DNA of 64,000 nt from Candidatus Paraprochloron terpiosi LD05 (GTDB lineage: Bacteria; Cyanobacteriota; Cyanobacteriia; Cyanobacteriales; Prochloraceae). The DNA lies in assembly GCA_018141785.1 (NCBI GenBank), contig CP073341.1, forward strand, positions 1,401,422 through 1,465,421. The letters are read 5' to 3'. How positions within the stretch are numbered: the first letter of the stretch is position 1; each line of letters starts with the position of its first letter. The position numbers and the translations under genes were made by a program. The notes below the pieces were generated by a model, which had not been told where the DNA came from, did not search any database, and saw nothing but the letters and a program-made list of their open reading frames with translations. This document shows, piece after piece, positions 1-8,072 of the stretch.

Positions 1-242
1 AGGAGCCGTTGTAAACGTTTGACCTTGGTTTTATGACCGTTCTTTTGCGCTTTAAAGATACTCCGCTGTAATCGAAAAACATGGTGATGGAATTTCTTCC
101 ATGGCAGGTCTTTCCAGACATCGTCAGTCCTCCGGCCAATCTTCCCCGTTAGCAGGAATGCTGCTAAATGAAGTCTCAGGGCTTTTAAACTGCGGTATTC
201 GATTGGAGTCTGGTTAGTGATATTCACAGTTTTGACCTTCAT
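1..242 (-). CDS. Group II intron reverse transcriptase/maturase, N-terminal part (runs off the left edge)
   Basis: The minus strand is open from an ATG at 242 to the window edge. The predicted start is MKVKTVNITN, followed by a W..LPWKKFHHHVFRLQ stretch and a basic KAQKNGHKTKVKRLQRL segment. This is the layout of the N-terminal RT-0 region of bacterial group II intron proteins (W..I.W.....V..LQ.RI.KA...G...KV..LQ). Such proteins splice their own intron as maturase and copy it into new sites by reverse transcription. Only about 80 residues are visible, so the catalytic YADD motif, X domain and any endonuclease domain cannot be checked. Intron-like RNA sequence lies directly upstream on the same strand (243 to about 870), as expected for an ORF inside domain IV. 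Confidence 0.8.
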   Translation of the reverse strand, partial: MKVKTVNITNQTPIEYRSLKALRLHLAAFLLTGKIGRRTDDVWKDLPWKKFHHHVFRLQRSIFKAQKNGHKTKVKRLQRL

Positions 243-870
243 TAGTCGCTCTGATAATTACATTGGGTATCTTTTCTGTAGAAACCATCAGGCAGTTACG
301 CCTTCTCTTACCCTCGCTCTTCCGTTAGGCCGTTAATCAAGCGACCCCACCCCTTCACTTGCTTGCTCCTGCGCAGCCGCGCCTGAGCAGGGCTTGGAAT
401 CCCTAGTTTCCGTGGAAGTTAAGCGAGTTTTTACTCGTTCCGAATGAACTATTGTTGCGAACCCTTGGGATTCATCCATTGACCTATCACCAACTCAGGA
501 ATGTAAGTGTTCCATGGTTGCCTTACGAGTTTCTTTCGGTGTTTCTTCTGTCGTAGGTAACGGTCTTCCGACAGTGTCAGATGTTAGGTCTTTTTTCAGA
601 TGATTCACGTTAAGTTATCCCGGTGTTCTCCCTGTTAGCGGAAGTGTCTCTGCCTAACCGTTCGGTCGCACTTTACCGCCCTGCTGCCAGCTTCTGCCTG
701 GTGATTAACCTCACAGTGGCCAGATAAGGATTCACGTGATTCCCTCACGGGAGGGGCTTTCACCCTCATAGTTCATTCAGTTGTCAAGGTTCGGTATCGT
801 TTGTCCGTTTTCGCCCCTTTCGGTGGTTTAGATTATCGGAGACGTTGTCCCGGAAACCCTGCTCCTGCTT
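243..870 (-). mobile_element. Group II intron ribozyme, 5' domains upstream of the maturase ORF
   Basis: Read on the minus strand, this gene-free stretch is rich in short hairpins and shares blocks with the second intron remnant at 1975-2900, including GATAATCTAA near the 5' side and a CTGGCAGCAGGGCG block. It leads straight into the maturase start. I infer domains I to III of an intron whose domain V lies outside the window. The 5' splice site is not certain; it should be near 780-890. Confidence 0.6.
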
Positions 871-1083
871 ATGTTTGGCTCACGCCGCGACCTTCACAGG
901 AAACGAGCCGCACCCATGGATCATCTTGATTAACTGTAAAGATGGGAGATACTTCAAATGTACCCACAACTTGCATCAGTTTTATTAAATTAGGCATTTT
1001 GACTTTTTCATCTGGTTGTACATTAATAGTGGCCTCGGAGCAGGAGTTGGAGGTGCAATTGACGGAAAGACGTTTATTGCACC

Positions 1084-1728
1084 TTAGTCGTTTGCCTGTG
1101 CTTTGTCTAACCAATACTTTGCTCTTTCTGGATCGGGAGTTAAGCCGAGTAACCCCTGTTGGTAAGCTTGTGCCAAAACTTTTTGAGATGATTCGTAATC
1201 TTGCTCGGCAGCTTTTTCATACCACCTAACAGCTTCTACTTCACTTTTCTCGACACCCTCGCCATTAGCGTACATTTCACCTAATCGATGATAAGCGTAG
1301 TAAAAGCCTCCTTCGCCAGCTTTCCGATACCTCTTGAATGCTTCTTCAAAATTATTATTTAATTTTTCTCTGATATTACTGGGTAATTCATATGCACCAG
1401 TAAATATATCTCCTAGAAAGGATTGAGCAAAAGGAATACCATTCTCAGCAGCAGAGAAGAACCATTGAATTGCTTCTTCTGGGTTGCTCGAAAAAAGTAT
1501 CCCTGCAAGATTATTTTGAGCAAGAGGATGTCCCTTCTCAGCGGCCGGACGATACCACCTAGCTGCCTGAGCAAGATCTTGCTGTACGCCATGACCTGTA
1601 AAATGCATTCCCGCAATTGAAATTTGCGCTCTTATATCCCCGTTTTGTGCTAAGGGCATCAGGATTTTGAATGCGGTATCATAATCGCCTGCTGCGTAAG
1701 CAGCATCTCCTTGTTCAAATGTAGACAT
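1084..1728 (-). CDS. Sel1-like repeat (tetratricopeptide-type) protein
   Basis: The 214-residue protein has no signal peptide and consists of about five Sel1-like helical repeats, recognisable by A..WY..AAE.G...A...L motifs: AARWYRPAAEKGHPLAQNNL, then AIQWFFSAAENG, AFKRYRKAGEGG and AVRWYEKAAEQD. Sel1 repeats stack as alpha-helical hairpins and serve as protein-binding scaffolds; no partner can be named. The gene lies between the intron piece on its 3' side and the inverted-repeat element that starts about 70 bp upstream of its ATG, so its promoter region may have been disturbed. The start is an ATG with no strong ribosome binding site. Confidence 0.85.
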   Translation of the reverse strand: MSTFEQGDAAYAAGDYDTAFKILMPLAQNGDIRAQISIAGMHFTGHGVQQDLAQAARWYRPAAEKGHPLAQNNLAGILFSSNPEEAIQWFFSAAENGIPFAQSFLGDIFTGAYELPSNIREKLNNNFEEAFKRYRKAGEGGFYYAYHRLGEMYANGEGVEKSEVEAVRWYEKAAEQDYESSQKVLAQAYQQGLLGLTPDPERAKYWLDKAQAND

Positions 1729-1797
1729 GAAAAAGCAAAGATTCCTTCTTGAACAGTAGACATGTTAATCTCATTCAATTAGGTTGATTCATTTTGG

Positions 1798-1860
1798 GGG
1801 TGTGGTCAAAAGTAGTTGATAGAGCAGAGAATAAGTTTGATCGCGGCCCGAACTATTGAT
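1798..1860 (+). repeat. Left terminal inverted repeat of the ISKra4-like element
   Basis: Starts GGGTGTGGTCAAAAG and matches the reverse complement of 4741-4803 at about 90 percent over 60 nt. Confidence 0.7.
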
Positions 1861-2572
1861 AGGTCTTCTCATTTTTGATTACCCGGCAACAAGGTATCGC
1901 TTGACATATATGATTAGATATAGCAGCGGCCAGGGCAATTAGGACAGGACAGAGCGACTCTGAAGATTGGTACGGTAGAAGAAGTAGATTACTCTACCTC
2001 AGCCCCGATTCAAAACCGTGCAAGCAACTTTCATCGCACACGGCTCCTATGAGTTTTGGCCCCACGTGATGTTTAATCACTCTAGCCATTGACTACGTTC
2101 CTCACCAATTTTGGTTCCATCTGGGTTAGGTAATTTCCGCAGTCTTCCCCCATTTCCTTTACTTAGTACTTCCCTTCTTCGTCATGCAATCGAATGCGGT
2201 ATTTAATACCCTTTCGGGTTACAAGGTTTATTCGCACATTTTCAAGTACTTTTCGTTCTCGCTCATTGTGGGCAATCGTTTCAGCTGTTACCAGTTTTCG
2301 TTTCGTTCCCACGTCCTATCCGTCGTTTTTGTTAGAGTTTGCTAATCTCCCTCCTTGGATACCATCCCAAGGTGGTTACCGACGTTTTTCGTCGTTCCAA
2401 ATCCAGAATTGATTGAGTATTTAGGTTCCACCAATTTGCCTGCGTTTCCACACCCCAGGGATGCTCGTGTAGAAATGAAACCGAGCGGGTATTTCTTCTT
2501 GTTTGTCACTGCGTGCTGAGTCCTTCGGTCCCACCTATAGATAAGACACTTTTTACGGCGGTTCACTTACCA

Positions 2573-2597
2573 CCCCGGCATTGATTAATGGCGGGGG
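2573..2597. repeat. GC-rich hairpin repeat, copy 1
   Basis: An imperfect palindrome with arms CCCCGGCAT and ATGGCGGGG around TGATTA, inside the intron remnant. It recurs at 2744-2770 and, with another loop, at 42624-42649. Confidence 0.75.
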
Positions 2598-2743
2598 CTT
2601 CCATTAACCTTGTACTCTCCTCCTTAGCGCCAGTGTGACCTTAGTCTCTGATTGCGCCCTGCTGCCAGCTTCACCCTCCGTTAGCAAAACGGTGGACCGC
2701 TTGAATTCACGGCCATGGTGTGGCCAGATAGAGATTCTGATTT

Positions 2744-2770
2744 CCCCCCGGCATTGATTAATGGCGGGGG
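2744..2770. repeat. GC-rich hairpin repeat, copy 2
   Basis: Same palindrome and loop as 2573-2597, in the same intron remnant 150 bp away. Confidence 0.75.
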
Positions 2771-3045
2771 CTGGACTTGAGGTTCCCCTCTCACCAGCAA
2801 TCTGGATTTAGTTATCAAGGTACAGTACCTCTCACGAGGTCACCTGGTTTTCAGCTCCTTTCAGTGCTTAGATTATCCAGGAGCTACTAATACCAAGCAG
2901 AGGTTTATATGCCTTAATGCCTATTACTAGGCGGCTTTAGCCTCTAACGACTCGCCCCTCTATACTCTCCACTCTCCTGTTAGCAGACTCTTGAAGATGT
3001 CTTATATAGCTTGTCCATTGCTATATACAATTTATTAACCTTTCG

Positions 3046-3090
3046 GGCGTGCGCGCCCTCAAGGCGTTCCAGGCGCGCACGCCTGGAACG
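3046..3090. repeat. Overlapping perfect palindromes upstream of the transposase
   Basis: GGCGTGCGCGCC (3046-3057) pairs perfectly with GGCGCGCACGCC (3072-3083). The second arm also lies inside another perfect hairpin, CGTTCCAGGCG (3065-3075) with CGCCTGGAACG (3080-3090). The two foldings exclude each other. It sits about 110 bp before the transposase ATG and could act as a terminator or a folding switch limiting read-through. Confidence 0.7.
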
Positions 3091-3198
3091 TTAACCCAGT
3101 CAAGTAAGCGGGATATTTTCTCTTAATATCGGTATTTGCATTCTGGGAAAAAATCTGGTCTTACTGATAATACAAATAAATTGTACGCCTTCACTACC

Positions 3199-4572
3199 AT
3201 GAATAAAGACTACACAGATGTTATCACAAAAGTTTGTGAATTGTTGTTCCATGCCATTTGCTCCAGAGAATCAAATTTAGAGGATAAGGTACAGAGCTTA
3301 GACGGAGAAATTTTAAAACTATTACGCAAGATTGGCTTGCAGTTAATGTCGATGATTTTGAGCCACTTAAGTTCTCGGGTAACCAGAGATGACTCGGAAA
3401 AAGGATATAAAGTTCATCGTCGTCCACGAGTAAAATATCTCGTGCTATTTGGTCCCATAGAAGTAGAATCGCCCTATCTGTGGAACCGCGACAAAAAACA
3501 GGGAACTCGTCCGGTCAAAAACCAATTAGGCATTACTCATGGAGGGCGTTCTCTAGCGTTAGAAAAAGCTTTGATAGATTTAGGAATCTGTCAATCTTAT
3601 TCACAAGCAGCTGAACAATTTAAACAACACTATGGGTGGAGTATTGATCGCTCGAGAATTAGACGCTCAGTAGTAAAAATAGCTCCTCAGGCACAGGAAT
3701 ATGTTTCCCAACGGCTAAAAAGTTCAAGGAAAGAATACAATATATCCCTTGATGTCAGGCCAGGAGCCGACAATATTTTGGTGGAGCTTGATGGTTGTCA
3801 TATTCGTACTGGCATCTTCCAATCAGCTCAAACTCAACAGTTAACGAAAAAACGACAACTGCCGAAAAAAAAGCGAACAATAGAGTGGCGTGAAGTCAGA
3901 GTTGGTTTAGCTCGTCCACTTGAAAACAAAGAAAAACGTACCTTTGTGGCTTTAATGAGTAAGTATCCAGAGGTGGTCAATCTATTGGTAAGCGCAGCAA
4001 TAGATCAAGGGATGTCACGGCGTTCTAATATCTATGCAGTGGCGGATGGTGGCAATGGGCTATACTCAGAACTCCAATCTCAATTTAAAAATTTGCAATT
4101 TATCTTAGATCGTTGCCATCTCAAACAACATCTTTATGAAACCGCTGAAGCTTTAGGGCTTGAGAGAAACAAAAAGCACAATTGGGTTAATAAATTGGTG
4201 CAAGCCAAACTTAAGCTAATTGATGGGGGAAAAGTACAACAACTGTTGCTCAATCTCAGGACATATTTGGGACGCGGTTCGGCTAACATCACCTCAAAAG
4301 GTTCAGCTCGTTTATCCCGTTTGTGTAATTATCTTCAACGGTTTTCCGATTGCGTTGATTACAACCGATTCATCGAGTTAGGTTTACCCATCGGTTCGGG
4401 AGAAATTGAAAGCGCTCATCGCTATATTCCTCAAAAAAGGTTAAAGATTCCCGGAGCTACTTGGCATCCTGATAATATTAATTCCATGTTAGGATTACTC
4501 ATTCTACAAGCGAATAATTGGTGGGAGGATTTTTGGCAACAATTTACCGAAAGGGCTAAAATACCAGCTTAG
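3199..4572 (+). CDS. ISKra4-family DDE transposase
   Basis: The frame is open from a TTG at 3136, but the ATG at 3199 (MNKDYTDVITK) is the likelier start, giving 457 residues. Family features are a first acidic motif in VELDGCHIRTG, an ADGGNGLY segment, and a C-terminal GLPIGSGEIESAHRY..QKRLKIPGATW motif that carries the last catalytic glutamate and is typical of ISKra4/UPF0236-like transposases. The RLKIPGATWHPDNIN tail is intact, so the protein may be active. It would bind the 63-bp inverted repeats and move the element by cut-and-paste. No frameshift or internal stop is visible. Confidence 0.85.
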   Translation: MNKDYTDVITKVCELLFHAICSRESNLEDKVQSLDGEILKLLRKIGLQLMSMILSHLSSRVTRDDSEKGYKVHRRPRVKYLVLFGPIEVESPYLWNRDKKQGTRPVKNQLGITHGGRSLALEKALIDLGICQSYSQAAEQFKQHYGWSIDRSRIRRSVVKIAPQAQEYVSQRLKSSRKEYNISLDVRPGADNILVELDGCHIRTGIFQSAQTQQLTKKRQLPKKKRTIEWREVRVGLARPLENKEKRTFVALMSKYPEVVNLLVSAAIDQGMSRRSNIYAVADGGNGLYSELQSQFKNLQFILDRCHLKQHLYETAEALGLERNKKHNWVNKLVQAKLKLIDGGKVQQLLLNLRTYLGRGSANITSKGSARLSRLCNYLQRFSDCVDYNRFIELGLPIGSGEIESAHRYIPQKRLKIPGATWHPDNINSMLGLLILQANNWWEDFWQQFTERAKIPA

Positions 4573-4740
4573 TTTAAACTGCTCCTTCCAGTTAGAAGAC
4601 GGCGATGGGACTTTTAAGAGTACACAAGAGCGCGGCGCAGCAGCTCGGAGCTTTCGGAACAGCAGTGTCCATGCCTTTTAACATCTTATACCTTTGTCTT
4701 GTGATACTTTGTTGTCGGAGCGGCTAAAATGGTAATAATT

Positions 4741-4803
4741 ATCAATAGTTCCGGTCGCAATCAAATTTATTCTCTACTCTATCAACTGCTTTTGACCACA
4801 CCC
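4741..4803 (-). repeat. Right terminal inverted repeat of the ISKra4-like element
   Basis: Inverted partner of 1798-1860. It lies about 170 bp beyond the transposase stop codon, a usual spacing for an IS right end. Confidence 0.7.
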
Positions 4804-4885
4804 GATTGATTTAGAACGTAGGATAAAGGAAGGATAGGGGTTGACACCGGGTCCCGTTTCCCTTATAATAAAACTATATCGATAA

Positions 4886-4971
4886 GCGCGACTCGAAAGT
4901 TGCAGTAGGACGCCAAGGGCGGTTGCTTCGCAATAGTGGACGAAAGTCCCACGGGGAGTGTCTCTCCAGTT
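4886..4971 (+). mobile_element. 5' fragment of an ORF-less group II intron
   Basis: The stretch GCGCGACTCGAAAGTTGCAG, then after a small insertion TAGTGGACGAAAGTCCCACG, matches the first 70 nt of the complete intron at 38523 (GTGCGACTCGGAAGTCGCAG...TTAGTGGACGAAAGTCCC). The copy stops after about 60 nt of intron sequence and is split by a 27-bp interspersed repeat at 4908-4934. Confidence 0.65.
4908..4934 (+). repeat. Small interspersed repeat (GGACGCCAAGGGCGGTTGCT type)
   Basis: Identical over 26 nt to 17273-17298. Here it splits the intron 5' fragment and has TAG on both sides, as if a 3-bp target had been duplicated. A diverged inverted copy lies at 59962-59986. Confidence 0.7.
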
Positions 4972-5023
4972 GTTTACCCTGAGCAAACTCACATTTACAC
5001 AGACTAAATGGTATACTATGTCC

Positions 5024-5071
5024 ATGAAAGCACGATACCGTTATCGGATGGACGAAATGGATGATAGATAA
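5024..5071 (+). pseudogene. tnpB remnant, first codons only
   Basis: The 15-codon frame starts MKARYRYR, the usual N-terminus of IS200/IS605-type TnpB in cyanobacteria (MKARY.YR.YP), then runs into MDEMDDR and a stop. Nothing else of tnpB follows. It may be a leftover left end of an element replaced by the restriction-modification genes. Confidence 0.45.
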
Positions 5072-5188
5072 TGAGAATTGGAACTCGATAGACTAGAGGG
5101 AGGGGCGCGCAGCGCGGTATTGTTATATCCCTTTAATACTCTAATATTTCGAATAATTGAATACAATGAATCAATTTTTAGGTAGAAA

Positions 5189-6478
5189 ATGAAACGACCT
5201 ATTGCGATAGACCTTTTTTCAGGGTGTGGAGGCATGTCTCTTGGACTGGAAGCTGCTGGTTTCGACATTGCAGCAGCTGTTGAGTTCGATGCTATTCATA
5301 CACTTGTGCACCATTTTAACTTCCCTTACGGCGCAAATATTTGTAAAGACATCTCAAAATTGACTTCTGAAGAACTTCTTCAGTCTGTCGAAGCGAAAGG
5401 TTTTCCCTGTAATATTGATTTAATAGCAGGTGGTCCACCATGCCAAGGATTCTCTTACATAGGAAAAAGACAGCTTGATGATCCGCGAAATTCATTAGTG
5501 TTTGAATATCTTCGTATCATCAAAGAAATTAAGCCTAAATATTTCTTATTTGAAAATGTGCCTGGTATAGCTTCAGGAAAGCATAAAAAATTTGTAGAAG
5601 AATTGATTGTAGAGTTTGAAAACATAGGATATTCTATAGAAAAGCCTATTTCTATTCTTGACGCATCACTCTATGGTGCACCACAAAAAAGAAAAAGACT
5701 GATTATTGTTGGCTCAAGATTAGATGTTAAAAAAGCAGTTTACCCTGAGCAAACTCATATTGAACTTAAGCAAAAGCAACCATCAGCATTTGATGTAAAA
5801 TTAAAACAGTTATCAGTATGTGCTGATGCAATAAGTGACCTTGTTGCTCATAAAGCATATACAGGTTGTGATCAAGGTATTGATTCATTACATCTCGACT
5901 ATTCTGGGTTCCGAAAAAGTTATTCTTTAAAACCTAGTGGTGAATTTTCACTTTGTCACACTAGACAGGTTTCTAATATAGTTTATGGTCATATAGGCTC
6001 GAAACATACTAAAAAATCGATTAATCGATTTCAAAGCACTCCTCCTGGAACAGTAGAAAAGACAAGTAGATTTTTCAAGTTAGCTGATGATGGACAATGT
6101 AATACATTAAGAGCCGGTACCGCCAGCGACAAAGGTGCATACACGGCACCTAGACCAATACATTATTCTGTACCTAGGTGCATAACTGTTAGAGAGGCAG
6201 CTAGGTTACATACTTTTCCTGATTGGTTTCGTTTTCACAATACAATTTGGCATGGGTTCAGGGAGATTGGAAATGCAGTAATACCATTTCTTTCAAAATC
6301 TTTGGGAAGTCAAATAATTAAAGCAATGGATATTAATACTGACGATTTAGAAACCTACCTCTTAGAACCGGCAAACGAAGAGTTACTGAATTACAATATG
6401 GGGCAAGCATCAAAATATTGGGATATCCCTGATGACGTAATCCCTAAAAGAAAAAGACTAAACAAGGATGTGGCATGA
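5189..6478 (+). CDS. C5-cytosine DNA methyltransferase of a type II restriction-modification pair
   Basis: The 429-residue protein has the C5-methyltransferase motifs in order: motif I DLFSGCGG (residues 8-15, AdoMet binding), motif IV PPCQG with the catalytic Cys85, motif VI ENV (122-124), motif VIII QKRKRLIIVG, and the C-terminal motif X region EIGNAVIPF. The segment between motifs VIII and IX, which should set the recognition sequence, is about 100 residues; I cannot predict the target. It methylates a cytosine in the site its partner cuts. The stop codon overlaps the next gene's ATG (ATGA), so translation is coupled. Its A+T-rich codon use differs from the core genes and suggests transfer. 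Confidence 0.92.
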   Translation: MKRPIAIDLFSGCGGMSLGLEAAGFDIAAAVEFDAIHTLVHHFNFPYGANICKDISKLTSEELLQSVEAKGFPCNIDLIAGGPPCQGFSYIGKRQLDDPRNSLVFEYLRIIKEIKPKYFLFENVPGIASGKHKKFVEELIVEFENIGYSIEKPISILDASLYGAPQKRKRLIIVGSRLDVKKAVYPEQTHIELKQKQPSAFDVKLKQLSVCADAISDLVAHKAYTGCDQGIDSLHLDYSGFRKSYSLKPSGEFSLCHTRQVSNIVYGHIGSKHTKKSINRFQSTPPGTVEKTSRFFKLADDGQCNTLRAGTASDKGAYTAPRPIHYSVPRCITVREAARLHTFPDWFRFHNTIWHGFREIGNAVIPFLSKSLGSQIIKAMDINTDDLETYLLEPANEELLNYNMGQASKYWDIPDDVIPKRKRLNKDVA

Positions 6479-7275
6479 GCAAATATGATGATGTAATTGA
6501 AAGAGTTTTCTTAAGAAATTACAGAGATGGAGCCATCAAGGTTGTTTTTGATAGAGATGAATTGGCCCAGGCATGTGATGATCTTGGGTTCGCACGAATT
6601 AAAAATTTAGGTGACATTCCTTACACATATAGATTTCGTAGAGAGCTTCCCAGCAGCATAAAAGAAAAATGTCCGAATAAATATGAGTGGATAATTATAG
6701 GGACTGGTATAGGTTCTTATGAATTTAGACTAGCATCCCCAGGAAAAATAGAGCCGACAAATAATAGACAAAAAATTAAAGTGCCTGATGCTACTCCTGA
6801 AATTGTAAAAATGTATGCCCCAGGAACTGATGAACAAGCACTACTCACTAAGGTTCGGTATAATCGTCTTGTAGATCTTTTTTTGGGATTAACGTGTTAT
6901 TCGATTCAAAATCATCTTAGAACAACTATCCAGAATGTGGGACAAATTGAAATTGATGAAATATATCTTGGCATTAACAAAAAAGGTACTCATTTTGTAA
7001 TACCTTGCCAAGCAAAATCACCTGGCGATAGATTCGGAATCGTTCAAGTTATGCAAGATATTGAGTTTTGCAAGGCTAGATATCCCAACGCAATCTGCAA
7101 ACCAATTGCTTTACAGTTTTTGTCAGAAAATGATGTGGCAATTCTTGAGTTAGCGGTTGATAAAAGTAATGACATTTTTCATTTGTCAGTTGTTGATGAG
7201 CATCACTATAAGTTAGTTGGCAGAGATGGCATTATAGATGATGAAATTCGATTAATGTCTGAGTTTGATGAATAA
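6475..7275 (+). CDS. Putative type II restriction endonuclease (HgiDII-like)
   Basis: The 266-residue protein starts at the ATG that overlaps the methyltransferase stop. Its N-terminus (MSKYDDVIERVFLRNYRDGA) and middle (KVRYNRLVDLFLGLTCYSIQ) resemble, from memory, a family of endonucleases paired with C5-methyltransferases such as HgiDII. A likely PD-(D/E)xK-type core is IEIDEIYLG followed by IPCQAKSPGDRFG, where QAK would stand for the E-x-K triad. It should cut unmethylated DNA at the partner's site. Family and cut site are inference; the operon position is the strongest support. Low G+C, like its partner. Confidence 0.75.
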   Translation: MSKYDDVIERVFLRNYRDGAIKVVFDRDELAQACDDLGFARIKNLGDIPYTYRFRRELPSSIKEKCPNKYEWIIIGTGIGSYEFRLASPGKIEPTNNRQKIKVPDATPEIVKMYAPGTDEQALLTKVRYNRLVDLFLGLTCYSIQNHLRTTIQNVGQIEIDEIYLGINKKGTHFVIPCQAKSPGDRFGIVQVMQDIEFCKARYPNAICKPIALQFLSENDVAILELAVDKSNDIFHLSVVDEHHYKLVGRDGIIDDEIRLMSEFDE

Positions 7276-7665
7276 AGATTGCTGCACTGGGAAAAATTAC
7301 TCGCTCCACTCCTAATTTTCCGATGAGCAAGGCGTTATCTCAACAAACAATACTGGTTTCACCATTAGGACGATCGCTTGAACGAATGCGCGGCAGTCCC
7401 CTCCCTCAGCGCAGCGGGGTGGAAGAAAGCTCACAGCAGCCCTAGAGGCACAGAGATATGACTGATCCTGTTGCGGCTGTGCCGCTTGTTTGCAAATCCT
7501 CCGCGCCTCAGCGCCTCAGCGCGCCGGATAGCGCGGGAATTTCTGGGTGACGCCCCCTCAATTCCCAACTACGCTTATGAGAACCTTTTCTTGGTTTCAT
7601 ATTGACAACCTACACCTAAACTGCTAGAGTGAGGATATCTAATCAGCGCGACTCGTCCCTTCTGT
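7276..7665. other. Gene-free stretch with repeat debris before a tnpB remnant
   Basis: It holds GC-rich tandem words (GCGCCTCAGCGC type) near 7500, an ACGATCGCTT near 7370, and a block around 7530-7580 (GGGTGACGCC, CCAACTACGC) that also occurs around 57760-57790 before the related tnpB remnant. That shared block probably marks the left end of one IS200/IS605-type family. No convincing gene is visible. Confidence 0.5.
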
Positions 7666-7923
7666 ATGCAAACTCGCCGAATAACCTACCGTTTATATCC
7701 AAGCGCCAAGAGCGAACGTAAATTGCACTGGGCGCGCAAGATGCATTGCGATCTGTATAACGCCGCTATGGCTAATCGTCGAACTCAATACCAGCGCTTC
7801 GGACATTCGGTGGATTATTTTGAGCAGCAGAACTCTTTACCTGCATTTAAAAAAGTTTGGCCAGAATACAAGGAGCTGGGTTCTCATACTCTGCGCAGCT
7901 TAAGTCATGTTGACTTGGGCTAG
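7666..7923 (+). pseudogene. Truncated tnpB (N-terminal fragment)
   Basis: The 85-residue frame begins MQTRRITYRLYPSAKSERKL and contains DLYNAAMANRRTQY, the N-terminal helices of IS200/IS605-type TnpB. After GSHTLRSLSHVDLG it stops inside a CCCACCCCTACCCCCTCCCA-type repeat, which seems to have replaced the rest, including all RuvC residues. A close relative of the first 20 codons lies at 57902. Confidence 0.7.
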
Positions 7924-8072
7924 GGGGCAGACCCACCCCTACCCCCTCCCAGGAGGGGAACGCTCAGCGTAGGGCCCTAAGTAGTTCATGTAATCCCCAT
8001 TTGTTATAATTTTTCTCTAAATATTCTATTTAAAGCCTGTTTGGCATATTCAGCTACATTTTCTTCCACACT

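Larger units (their letters stand above)
1975..2900 (-). mobile_element. Degenerate group II intron remnant
   Basis: On the minus strand, 2012-2046 forms a canonical domain V hairpin (GAGCCGUGUGC ... GAAAG ... GCACGGUUUU). It is followed by a domain VI-like hairpin with an 8-bp stem (GAGGUAGA/UCUACUUC) closing a GUAA loop. The 5' part, around 2640-2890, shares blocks with the intron at the left window edge. No complete maturase ORF remains; a short open stretch ending near 2165 may be its last codons. The 3' end is probably near 1975; the 5' end is approximate. Two GC-rich palindromes (2573-2597, 2744-2770) interrupt the RNA. Confidence 0.65.
1798..4803. mobile_element. ISKra4-like insertion element with 63-bp terminal inverted repeats and an internal intron remnant
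   Basis: The stretches 1798-1860 and 4741-4803 are inverted copies of each other (60 nt with 6 mismatches, plus a shared GGG at the outer tips GGGTGTGGTCAAAAG). Between them are a complete ISKra4-type transposase gene at 3199-4572 and a decayed group II intron at about 1975-2900. Because both ends match and face outward, I read the whole 3.0 kb as one element whose left half was enlarged by an intron insertion. No exact target duplication is visible next to the tips. Confidence 0.65.

Noticed and set aside
869..1114. An 81-residue minus-strand frame after the Sel1 gene
   Set aside because: It overlaps the Sel1 gene's end and runs into intron sequence (ending RGVSQT); it has no family features. 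It may include exon sequence of a gene split by the intron, but this cannot be shown.
7276..7665. Possible tRNA or other stable RNA gene
   Set aside because: No cloverleaf or T-loop (GGTTCGA-type) sequence was found here or in the other long gaps.
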